Source: Faecalimonas sp. (GTDB lineage: Bacteria > Bacillota_A > Clostridia > Lachnospirales > Lachnospiraceae). Taken from it: a stretch of DNA of 14,714 nucleotides. The notes below the pieces were generated by a model that did not search any database, was not told where the DNA came from, and saw only the letters and a list, made by a program, of their open reading frames with translations. Below, piece after piece: positions 1 through 6,604 of this stretch. Both the position numbers and the translations under genes were made by a program. The stretch's first letter is position 1. Each line of letters starts with the position of its first letter. The stretch is from assembly GCA_026169575.1 (NCBI GenBank), contig JAPFCT010000315.1:1-14714 (forward strand), given 5' to 3'.

Positions 1-926
1 CCCATTCCTTCTACTGCATCACTGCTTACTTTCGCTGTATTGATACCGATCACTTCCCCATTTGCATTGACAAGGGCTCCACCACTGTTTCCTGGATTGA
101 TCGCAGCATCTGTCTGAATCAGATCTGCATCAAATCCTTCCATATCGATCTGTCTGTTCAGCGCGCTGACAATTCCGGTTGTGACAGACTGTCCGTATCC
201 AAGCGCATTTCCGATTGCGATCGCAGGCTCACCAACCTGAAGTTTCGTGGAATCTCCCAGTGTTGCTACTTTGATCTCATCCATTGTTTCCTCTTCGACA
301 TTTTCCAGCGGAACTGCGATGACTGCAAGGTCTTTGGATGCATCTGTCCCTTTGATCTTTGCCTCTGCGCTTGCTTCATTGATAAAGCTGACCGTCAGCG
401 TAGTGCTTCCTTCTACAACATGATTGTTTGTAACGATCAAAAGTTCTGTATCATTCTGACCGATAATGATACCGGAACCACTGCTCTGTACTTCCTGGCT
501 GCTCGTTCCTCCAAAGAAGCTCTGCACCTGCTGCACGCTCATATTTGTGATCGATACAACTGACGGCATCACACTGTCTACCACTTCTGATACATCTGAT
601 GTCACTGTGCTTGACGTTCTCGTCAGAGAAGTGCTGTCCACCTTCTTATCAGAAGATTTCTCACTCTTTACTTTCTCGCCGAAAATTGCATTTCCAACAA
701 GGTTCGTTGTCTGGAACGCAGCGCTTGCGATCACTCCAAATGCCACCGCAAAGCAAAGTCCTCCGGCAATCTTTGCCGCCTTTTTATGATCACGTGGTTT
801 CTTTTCCTTTTTTCTGTGGGAAAAATCCGGATCCTGCTGACCAAAGTTCATATCCGGTCCTCCATTTCCCATTGTCTGATGTTGAAACTGATCGTTTGGT
901 GTATTGTAATTATATTGATTGTCCAT
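1..926 (-). CDS. htrA: HtrA/DegP-like membrane-anchored trypsin-like serine protease (3' end outside window)
   Basis: This is a surface quality-control protease that degrades or refolds misfolded envelope proteins. 308 codons are visible; the C-terminus, where HtrA proteins normally carry a PDZ domain, lies beyond the left edge. The N-terminus is a cytoplasmic Asn/Gln-rich then Lys/Arg-rich stretch (residues 1-50), followed by one membrane segment at about 51-71, so the protease domain should be extracellular. The catalytic triad is visible: His169 in TNNHVV, Asp199 in KDLAVIAV and Ser281 in NPGNSGGALV, in the usual S1C order and spacing. The ATG at 926 follows a GGAAGGGAGA ribosome binding site. 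The gene is separated from the upstream cohesin gene by a terminator and probably has its own promoter. Family assignment is firm; whether it is called HtrA, HtrB or DegP depends on the missing part. Confidence 0.95.
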   Translation of the reverse strand, partial: MDNQYNYNTPNDQFQHQTMGNGGPDMNFGQQDPDFSHRKKEKKPRDHKKAAKIAGGLCFAVAFGVIASAAFQTTNLVGNAIFGEKVKSEKSSDKKVDSTSLTRTSSTVTSDVSEVVDSVMPSVVSITNMSVQQVQSFFGGTSSQEVQSSGSGIIIGQNDTELLIVTNNHVVEGSTTLTVSFINEASAEAKIKGTDASKDLAVIAVPLENVEEETMDEIKVATLGDSTKLQVGEPAIAIGNALGYGQSVTTGIVSALNRQIDMEGFDADLIQTDAAINPGNSGGALVNANGEVIGINTAKVSSDAVEGM

Positions 927-974
927 AAACAGGTCTCCCTTCCTTTTTCATATTCTTTCGCTTTTCTGAGTCTT

Positions 975-1003
975 AGTATAAGCGATATTTGTGATAGAAT
1001 TGT
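975..1003 (-). promoter_or_regulatory. Possible htrA promoter
   Basis: On the minus strand a good -10 hexamer TATACT (975-980) lies about 50 bases upstream of the htrA start. The hexamer 17 bases further upstream (ACAATT, 998-1003) is a poor match to TTGACA, so this may be a weak or activator-dependent promoter. I see no clear CssR-type or ECF-type motif. Confidence 0.35.
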
Positions 1004-1100
1004 GTTCTCTTCGTTAAAAAAAAGTGTTTTTCCATACATACTTTCCAAAATCTTCTCACCGGCTCAAAAAATCCGAAGATCATTTTCTCAGCTGTTTACA

Positions 1101-1191
1101 GAAATAAAAAGCTGCTGCAGTTCAGGATGCAGAGAAAAAGTGTTCTCAATTCTGTTCTCACTTTTTCCACAACCCTTTGTTCTGCAGCAGC
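1101..1191 (-). terminator. Rho-independent terminator of the LCP1-cohesin operon, nested hairpin
   Basis: On the minus strand, 51 bases after the stop of the second cohesin gene, GCTGCTGCAG (1182-1191) is exactly complementary to CTGCAGCAGC (1111-1120), followed by the T-rich run TTTTTATTTC (1101-1110). The roughly 60-base interior holds a second perfect 9-bp stem, GAAAAAGTG/CACTTTTTC (1134-1142 and 1159-1167), giving a stacked, unusually long terminator. Confidence 0.8.
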
Positions 1192-1242
1192 TCATTCTGC
1201 TATCTTTTTGTCTTTCTGAAGTCAGGACCTTACCTTTCTATC

Positions 1243-2466
1243 TTAGTCAAGATCTATGAAATCCATCGAGAAGGTTTTGGAACGGTCATCATCCTCGTAG
1301 TCCTCTTCGTCAAAATCATCTTCATAATCTTCTTCATAAAGATCGTCTTCGTAGTCGTCTTCATAAAGATCTTCCTCCTCGTACGCCTCATCGTACTCGT
1401 CATCATCGTAATCCGCATCCTCGTAGTCGTCTTCCTCTCCCGGATCATCAAATTCTTCTTCCACTGCTTCCTGATGACGACGTTTTTTTCCTCTGAGAAC
1501 CGGTCTGTCCTCGAATTCTTCCTCATCTTCCGGCATTCCGAACATTTCCATTTCATCCAGTTCCCGGTTACGTCTGTGAAGCTTGACCGCAAGGATCAAT
1601 ACCATCAGAAGGAGAAATCCGACAATGGCTGTCACTCCGATCACAGACTGCATCAGATGTCCTTCTAGAAAATTCTTGATCTTTCCCTTTATCCCGGATG
1701 CATCTTCTTTCTCTGCCTCCGGTGCAATAAATCTCTGATAAGTTCCTTCCTTGGAATCATACTGGTACAACTGTTTTTCGCCTTCACTGTTCTCTGCATA
1801 GACGATATAGTACGAAGATTTATCTTCATCCTGCCATACCGGATATGTCTGTCCATTCAAAGTCAGTTCTGTGTCTACATAGTTGTCCGGGAGTTCCTGA
1901 TCTGGTTTTTCCGTAAGGAGCGTGATCTTATATGTATCTGAGATCTCGATCATATCTCCCTTCGAACCTTCCTCCGGATCCTGCTCTGCTCCCTCTGCCG
2001 GTATCTGTTCTCCCTGAAGCGCTGTGATTGCGGAACTTCCTGCTTCAACTTCTGCAAGTTCTGTCCCTTCACTGGAGGTCACCTGATAAGATGCAACCTG
2101 GATAGACAGATCTCCCGCCTTTAATACTTTAAATTTCAGTGTTGTTCTCAGTTCTGCTGCTGTTCCGTCTCCTTTTCCGGTGTAAATGAGTGTTCCTTTT
2201 TCACTCCCCTCAGTGACACCTTCGGCTCCCTCAAACTGCAGCGCACTGGCATCGTAAGTCAGAGTAACACTCGCCTCTCCGATCGCACCTGCAGACGCTG
2301 CCACTGCAAATTTGACTTCCGCAGTGTCTCCGGTCTTCACACTTCTTCCCATTTCCTCTGTCAGATCAGAAAACATGATGCTTCCGTCTGCCGCCAGTGT
2401 CTGAAACGGCAGGAGCGCAGCCAGTGTAAGTGCTGCCAGAACTGCTTTTACTTTTTTCATTTTCAT
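1243..2466 (-). CDS. Cohesin-domain single-pass membrane protein with acidic tail (second paralog)
   Basis: This 407-residue surface protein has no assigned function. In order it shows a signal peptide (1-26, ending QTLAA), a cohesin-like beta domain (about 27-148, with the pattern VTLTYDASALQF and FKVLKAGD), and a Glu/Pro-rich linker. A small domain (about 172-248) follows, containing ELPDNY, QLYQYDS and TYQRF, then one membrane helix (about 275-296). The helix is followed by KLHRRNR, so by the positive-inside rule the tail (297-407) should be cytoplasmic; it is very rich in Asp, Glu and Tyr. The start ATG at 2466 has AAAGGGGAG eight bases upstream. It lies 46 bases after the paralogous cohesin gene and is last in the operon. 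Cohesins bind dockerins in cellulosomes, but stand-alone cohesin-like domains also occur elsewhere, so a scaffold role is inference only. Confidence 0.85.
   Translation of the reverse strand: MKMKKVKAVLAALTLAALLPFQTLAADGSIMFSDLTEEMGRSVKTGDTAEVKFAVAASAGAIGEASVTLTYDASALQFEGAEGVTEGSEKGTLIYTGKGDGTAAELRTTLKFKVLKAGDLSIQVASYQVTSSEGTELAEVEAGSSAITALQGEQIPAEGAEQDPEEGSKGDMIEISDTYKITLLTEKPDQELPDNYVDTELTLNGQTYPVWQDEDKSSYYIVYAENSEGEKQLYQYDSKEGTYQRFIAPEAEKEDASGIKGKIKNFLEGHLMQSVIGVTAIVGFLLLMVLILAVKLHRRNRELDEMEMFGMPEDEEEFEDRPVLRGKKRRHQEAVEEEFDDPGEEDDYEDADYDDDEYDEAYEEEDLYEDDYEDDLYEEDYEDDFDEEDYEDDDRSKTFSMDFIDLD
1288..1434 (-). repeat. Degenerate Asp/Glu/Tyr repeat in the tail of the second cohesin protein
   Basis: This encodes residues about 345-393, a run of imperfect units such as YEDDYEDDLYEEDYEDD. 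The DNA units have diverged (mixed GAA/GAG and GAC/GAT) and lack the near-identical 42-base period seen in the upstream paralog. Confidence 0.55.
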
Positions 2467-2512
2467 GATTTACACTCCCCTTTCATTGAAAACTTTATGC
2501 CTGCTTTCAGGA

Positions 2513-4105
2513 TCAGATCAGATCGATCCCTCTTCTTTTCCCACTTTTCTTATCGTAGAATCCTTCTTCTTCATCGATCATATTTTCATAGACATTTCGT
2601 TCCAGCTCATAGTCATCATCGTCATAATAGCCTACCAGATCTTCATATTCCTCTGATTCATAACGGATCTCATCATCCGATCCATCATAATCCTCCTCGT
2701 AGTCATCTTCATAATCGTCTTCGTAATCGTCCTCATAGTCATCGGACTCGTCGTAATCATCTTCGTAGTCGTCCTCGTAATCGTCGGACTCGTCGTAATC
2801 ATCTTCGTAGTCGTCCTCGTAATCGTCGGACTCGTCGTAATCATCTTCATAGTCGTCCTCGTAATCGTCGGACTCGTCGTAATCATCTTCGTAGTCATCC
2901 TCGTAATCATCGGACTCGCCATAATCGTTGGAAACAGCCCTTGCCTTTCTGCCAGACTTTGGATCCTCATCATATTCCTGATCGTAATAATCATCAAGTT
3001 CTTCATTTCTATGACGGAGTTTGACTGCAAGTACTACGATCACTAACAGCATAAGCAGGAAAATCCCCCAGGCTCCTATAATAATCTTCGGAAGATTTTC
3101 TTCCACAAATGCTGCAACTTTTCCTACAAGGGTATCATCCTTCTCCTCTTTTTGTTCTGTCTGAGGCATATATCTCTGGTAAGTCTTCTGTGTGCTGTCA
3201 TACTGGTACAGACCTTTTTTTCCTGCATTATCTACTGCATATACAAGACAGAAATCCCTAAGTTTTGCATCGACTACATTCTGCCATGCCGGGAAAGTCT
3301 TTCCATTGATCTGGATCGTTGTCTCCTCATAATCTTCCGGAATATTAGCACTCTCTTTGTCGTCCGTGATCAGGATATAGGAATCTCCTGACAGGTCTAC
3401 TTTCTCAAACTCTGAGAAATGATCAATATCGCTGTCATATAAAAACAGATTGCCCTCACCCTGCGTATCTGTAAGATAGATCATCTTCTGACCGCTGCCC
3501 GTATGGACTAGGATCGTATGCGGTGTCCCTTCATAGGTGATCTGGCTCTTCTCATATCCTTCCGGGATCAAAGCGTCCGGAATGTCATCTGTAATAAAGT
3601 ACTGTGTTCCATCCAGCTCGATCATTGTCTGCGCCCCCGGCTGCGGTGCAGCAGCCGTCTGTGTTCCGTCTCCTGCCTCGATCTTGACTGCCGATGTGCC
3701 AAGTGTCAAGTTTAACGCTTCACCGCCAAACGTATATGCGGTATACCCTGCTGCCTGAAGCGTTGTCTCTCCTTCTGCCAGCGCCTTAAATGTCATACTG
3801 TACGCAAGTTCGGAATCTGTTCCGTTTCCCGATGCAGAAAGTGTAACAGTCCCATCTCCGCCCGTTGCATTTACTCCGCTTACAAATTCAAGATATGCCG
3901 GATCATATGTCACCTGCACCTGCCCGTCTCCGATCGGACCCTCTGCCGTATTGATCTTCACCGTTACCTCTATCGTTTCCCCTGCTTTTGCAGTCGGATC
4001 TGAGAATGACAATGTGCCATCCGCCGCCAGTGCTGTCAACGGCATACATTGGATTCCCAGAAATAATACCAGTAAAAATGCTGCTGTCTTCTTTGCTATC
4101 TTCAT
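2513..4105 (-). CDS. Cohesin-domain single-pass membrane protein with DDYE-repeat acidic tail (first paralog)
   Basis: This 530-residue surface protein has no assigned function. It has a signal peptide (1-28, ending LTALAA) and a cohesin-like domain (about 29-145, with QVTYDPAYLEF and MTFKALAEGE). Two copies of a small domain follow (about 164-236 and 239-314), each with an IPEGY/IPEDY motif and an LYDSD or LYQYDST motif; the paralog has only one. A membrane helix (about 341-362) is followed by KLRHR, so the tail (363-530) is predicted cytoplasmic. The tail is dominated by 14-residue repeats of the type SDDYEDDYEDDYDE. I chose the ATG at 4105 because AGAGG sits eight bases upstream and the signal peptide then starts normally. 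An ATG at 4135, overlapping the LCP1 gene, would add ten charged residues and has a poorly spaced ribosome binding site. It lies 13 bases after LCP1 and is probably co-translated with it. Confidence 0.85.
   Translation of the reverse strand: MKIAKKTAAFLLVLFLGIQCMPLTALAADGTLSFSDPTAKAGETIEVTVKINTAEGPIGDGQVQVTYDPAYLEFVSGVNATGGDGTVTLSASGNGTDSELAYSMTFKALAEGETTLQAAGYTAYTFGGEALNLTLGTSAVKIEAGDGTQTAAAPQPGAQTMIELDGTQYFITDDIPDALIPEGYEKSQITYEGTPHTILVHTGSGQKMIYLTDTQGEGNLFLYDSDIDHFSEFEKVDLSGDSYILITDDKESANIPEDYEETTIQINGKTFPAWQNVVDAKLRDFCLVYAVDNAGKKGLYQYDSTQKTYQRYMPQTEQKEEKDDTLVGKVAAFVEENLPKIIIGAWGIFLLMLLVIVVLAVKLRHRNEELDDYYDQEYDEDPKSGRKARAVSNDYGESDDYEDDYEDDYDESDDYEDDYEDDYDESDDYEDDYEDDYDESDDYEDDYEDDYDESDDYEDDYEDDYEDDYEEDYDGSDDEIRYESEEYEDLVGYYDDDDYELERNVYENMIDEEEGFYDKKSGKRRGIDLI
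2742..2909 (-). repeat. Four tandem 42-bp repeats inside the cohesin protein tail
   Basis: The plus-strand marker TCGGACTCG recurs at 2742, 2784, 2826, 2868 and 2910, exactly 42 bases apart. Units one and two are identical, unit three differs at one base and unit four at two. All changes are GAC/GAT swaps that keep Asp. Each unit encodes a 14-residue Ser-Asp-Tyr-Glu block. Degenerate copies of the 12-base DDYE core flank it down to about 2697. Confidence 0.95.
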
Positions 4106-4113
4106 CCTCTTAT

Positions 4114-4118
4114 CCTCT
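4114..4118 (-). promoter_or_regulatory. Ribosome binding site deciding the first cohesin start
   Basis: AGAGG lies eight bases before the ATG at 4105 and immediately after the LCP1 stop codon (4119-4121). The alternative ATG at 4135 has its nearest GGAG about 13 bases away, which is too far. Confidence 0.65.
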
Positions 4119-5519
4119 TTATCGTTCGTTTTCATGATATTCTGTCATCTCCTGACCGGCTCCGGCATCGGTTCCTCCGCTCTCTCCGCCGCCAGTGCCG
4201 CCGAAATCGCCTCCGGTATTTCCACCGCCAAGATCACCTCCGGTATCCGGTGGAACGATTTCACCACCTGGATCTCCATTTCCTTCTGTGCCGGTTCCCC
4301 CTGAACCGCCTGTCTGGTCTCCCAAACCATAATCCGGTGTCTGCGTTCCTCCGTTCCAGGTATCCTGCCCCTGGCTGTCATATTCATAATACTGAGGTTC
4401 TGAATAAAAATTCACTTCATCTTCCACAAAATCAGATCCATCTGACTTTTCAAGAGATTTGTTCCTTATTTTCTCATCGATCGCTGTCACCGTGGAAGAT
4501 ACTTCGTATTCCAGATCCGGGAACAGAAATTCATGCAGCTCCCTGACACTCTGGATCATATCATCCGGGATGACAACACTTCCGACTCCGCTTAAAGTAT
4601 CACTTGTATTTGCCTCCGGGAACCCTTTTGTCTCACCGATTTTCAGGCTTGTTCCTATCTTTGCATACTTCAGCATTTCGCCCAGTTCCATACTTGTCGC
4701 CACTTGTGGAAATACCTTATCCATGATCGCGTTCAGGGAAGAGAAACTTACTTTCTTCGCACTCTCGGCAATCTGCTCCAACACAAACCGCTGACGTTCT
4801 GTCCGCTCGAAATCTCCTCCTGCCGTATAGCGGATACGTGCGTAGGACGTCGCCTGCACTCCATTTAAGTGATACGTTCCCGCCACCTCAGGCTCAATCT
4901 TCGTGTAGGACTTTCCTGTCACCTCTGAAGTCTCCACACAGTAGTTATTCATATGGACAACTTCTGCGTCAGAGAGCGTCACATCCATCCCGCCAAGTTC
5001 ATCGATCACATCGACAAGTGCGTTAAAGTTTACTGCGATATAATCTTCGATATTCAGATCCAGATTTTTATTGATCATTGCAACCGCTTCTTCCGGTCCT
5101 CCAAATGCATAAGCAGAGTTTGCCTTATTCAGACTTCCGTCTTCCAGTTCCAAAAGCGTATCGCGGTACAACGATACCATCTTGATCTCTTTTGTCTTAT
5201 TATTCAGACTTGCAATGATGATACTGTCGCTTCTGACTCCTTCTCCCAGTTCTCCATATCTGGAATCCAGACCAAACAATGCAAGATTCGTATACCCATC
5301 TCCGAGATCCACTTCCTCTGAAATATTCAACTTCTTTGTATCCAGTTTCGTCTGCTCCAGCTTGCCAAGCTTATCTGCCGCATAGACAACACCTGCCGTG
5401 ATCATCAGAAGCAGAGCCACGACAAACACAAGCAAGATCTTCTTTCCCAATGACCATGTGGAAAATCCGCGCTTTTGTCTTCTTCTCGCACGCCTTTTTC
5501 TCGACTGTCTCTGTGCCAT
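4119..5519 (-). CDS. LytR-CpsA-Psr (LCP) family protein LCP1 with glycine-rich tail
   Basis: LCP enzymes transfer undecaprenyl-pyrophosphate-linked glycopolymers to peptidoglycan outside the membrane. The 466 residues begin with a very basic cytoplasmic segment (1-18), then a membrane helix (about 27-48) and the LCP domain (about 75-255). Recognisable LCP elements are LALFGLDSR (Asp85), GVRSDSIIIASL (Arg96, Asp98), VSLYRDT (Arg119) and the arginine-rich RIRYTAGGDFERTERQR (228-244), the expected pyrophosphate-binding residues. A unique extracellular extension follows; the last 85 residues (382-466) are rich in Gly, Thr, Asp and Pro and look like an unstructured spacer. The ATG at 5519 has GAAAGGA upstream. 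It is first in a three-gene unit with two cohesin-like proteins and is paralogous to LCP2, with a 58-residue block that is 51/58 identical. The actual glycopolymer is unknown. Confidence 0.93.
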   Translation of the reverse strand: MAQRQSRKRRARRRQKRGFSTWSLGKKILLVFVVALLLMITAGVVYAADKLGKLEQTKLDTKKLNISEEVDLGDGYTNLALFGLDSRYGELGEGVRSDSIIIASLNNKTKEIKMVSLYRDTLLELEDGSLNKANSAYAFGGPEEAVAMINKNLDLNIEDYIAVNFNALVDVIDELGGMDVTLSDAEVVHMNNYCVETSEVTGKSYTKIEPEVAGTYHLNGVQATSYARIRYTAGGDFERTERQRFVLEQIAESAKKVSFSSLNAIMDKVFPQVATSMELGEMLKYAKIGTSLKIGETKGFPEANTSDTLSGVGSVVIPDDMIQSVRELHEFLFPDLEYEVSSTVTAIDEKIRNKSLEKSDGSDFVEDEVNFYSEPQYYEYDSQGQDTWNGGTQTPDYGLGDQTGGSGGTGTEGNGDPGGEIVPPDTGGDLGGGNTGGDFGGTGGGESGGTDAGAGQEMTEYHENER

Positions 5520-5584
5520 AATTGTATCCTTTCTTTTTCTCTTAAAACTGTTCTTCTGTCTGTTTTATCCGTAAGCTACCCTTT

Positions 5585-5613
5585 ATCATATCGTACTTGC
5601 CAGTGAACTACAA
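5585..5613 (-). promoter_or_regulatory. Sigma-A-like promoter for LCP1-cohesin-cohesin
   Basis: On the minus strand TTGTAG (5608-5613), a 17-base spacer and TATGAT (5585-5590) form a good housekeeping promoter. The expected start near 5578 gives a leader of about 59 bases before LCP1. The -35 hexamer begins five bases after the GT2 stop codon, and no terminator separates the two units, so read-through from the upstream operon is also likely. Confidence 0.65.
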
Positions 5614-5618
5614 TCATT

Positions 5619-6563
5619 TTATAAGTTTTTTTGCGATTTCCAATAAGTTTTATTCATTGTACAGCGCAGCACAAGCCATTGCGGCAGCTTTTCATAATGC
5701 ATTCCCATCTTATACCCCAGAAATTTACATCCACTCTGTATGATCATTCCAGGGATCTGAACTATTTTTTTATGTCTGATCAAATATTTCACTGTAGAAA
5801 TCACAAGACGTATCCCCTCGCTCTCTGAGGAAATCTCTGCAAAAATCTCCGGATGCTCTTTCTGTGAAACTGCAAGATCAAAATTTCTATGAAACTGCTG
5901 TCTTCCGCTATAATTATGCGAATGGATGACCTGTGCCTCTGCCACATATGCGATTCCATATCCCGCTTTGACCATCGTCCCCGCCAGGATCATATCTTCA
6001 TTGAAAATCGCCCGGGAAACAAATCCTCCCATCTCTTCATAGACCGATTTTCTGTAAACAGCACAGACATTTGAACAAAAGAATGTCTTAATTCCAAGTT
6101 TATCCACATCCTCTGCCGTCTTTACACGGCTCTCCGGTGGATAATTAAAGCTTCTTGTATAGCATTCCACCAACCGGCAGTCTTTATCCGGCAGCTGTCT
6201 TGCATAACTTGCTCCAACCTTCGGATCCTGAAACGGATCCAGCAGTTTTTCGATCAGATACGGATCTTTCGGCACCGCATCCTGCGTCATATACATCAAA
6301 AACTCTGATTCCGACCATTCTGCTCCAAGTTTTCTTGTCCCTCCATGGTCAAACTCTTCCGGTATGATCTCCCGGATCTGTACGTTTTCATACGCTCTGC
6401 ACCATTCCAGGCTGACACCGGCAGTTTTCGTGTGGATCAGAAAAATATGTTCTGCCGGATGCGTCTGTCCCTGCAGTCCTTTCAGCAGCCTCTGTAATTT
6501 TTCGTCCGGCCTGCAGACCGGAATGACAATATCCACTTTTTTTCTGTTCTCTTCTAACATCAT
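5619..6563 (-). CDS. GT2 family glycosyltransferase, rhamnosyltransferase-like
   Basis: This cytoplasmic, membrane-associated transferase should add a sugar from a nucleotide-sugar donor to a growing lipid-linked glycan. The 314 residues show a GT-A fold: the opening strand DIVIPV (11-16), FDHGGTRKLG (71-80), which resembles the FNHGGTRN signature of rhamnosyltransferase-type GT2 enzymes, the metal-binding-like TQDA (Asp95) and the acceptor-side motif NED (188-190). The C-terminal part (about 255-300) is basic and amphipathic, with no obvious transmembrane segments. It starts with ATG-ATG; AGGGGA lies ten bases before the first. It lies 41 bases after LCP2 and is third in the sugar transferase operon. 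Family membership is firm; donor and acceptor are not known. Confidence 0.88.
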   Translation of the reverse strand: MMLEENRKKVDIVIPVCRPDEKLQRLLKGLQGQTHPAEHIFLIHTKTAGVSLEWCRAYENVQIREIIPEEFDHGGTRKLGAEWSESEFLMYMTQDAVPKDPYLIEKLLDPFQDPKVGASYARQLPDKDCRLVECYTRSFNYPPESRVKTAEDVDKLGIKTFFCSNVCAVYRKSVYEEMGGFVSRAIFNEDMILAGTMVKAGYGIAYVAEAQVIHSHNYSGRQQFHRNFDLAVSQKEHPEIFAEISSESEGIRLVISTVKYLIRHKKIVQIPGMIIQSGCKFLGYKMGMHYEKLPQWLVLRCTMNKTYWKSQKNL

Positions 6564-6604
6564 TGCATCAATGTCCCCTGCCTTGTTTTACCATCTCATC
6601 GGAC

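Larger units (their letters stand above)
927..1242. other. Intergenic region between htrA and the LCP1-cohesin operon
   Basis: This 316-base stretch has no credible gene. Read on the minus strand it first holds a long nested terminator for the cohesin operon, then an AT-rich stretch with a possible sigma-A promoter, then the htrA ribosome binding site. Open frames across it on the plus strand have no ribosome binding site and no recognisable protein features. Confidence 0.7.

Noticed and set aside
848..1048. Minus-strand frame of 66 codons across the htrA promoter region
   Set aside because: It overlaps the htrA start out of frame, lacks a ribosome binding site and has no protein-like features.
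2697..2927. Regularly spaced repeats as a possible CRISPR array
   Set aside because: The 42-base units abut without unique spacers and translate in frame to a protein repeat.
2497..3024. Long plus-strand open frame rich in Arg, His and Asn opposite the cohesin tail
   Set aside because: It is the reverse reading of the 42-bp DDYE repeats; the repeat codons avoid stops on both strands. It has no ribosome binding site or recognisable domain.
2513..4105. Lipoprotein signal (Cys20) in the first cohesin protein
   Set aside because: The residues before the cysteine (Gly-Ile-Gln) do not match a lipobox, and a normal cleavage site ending LTALAA follows.
4106..4135. Longer start for the first cohesin protein at 4135
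   Set aside because: It would add ten highly charged residues before the signal peptide and overlap the LCP1 gene; the 4105 start has a properly spaced AGAGG.
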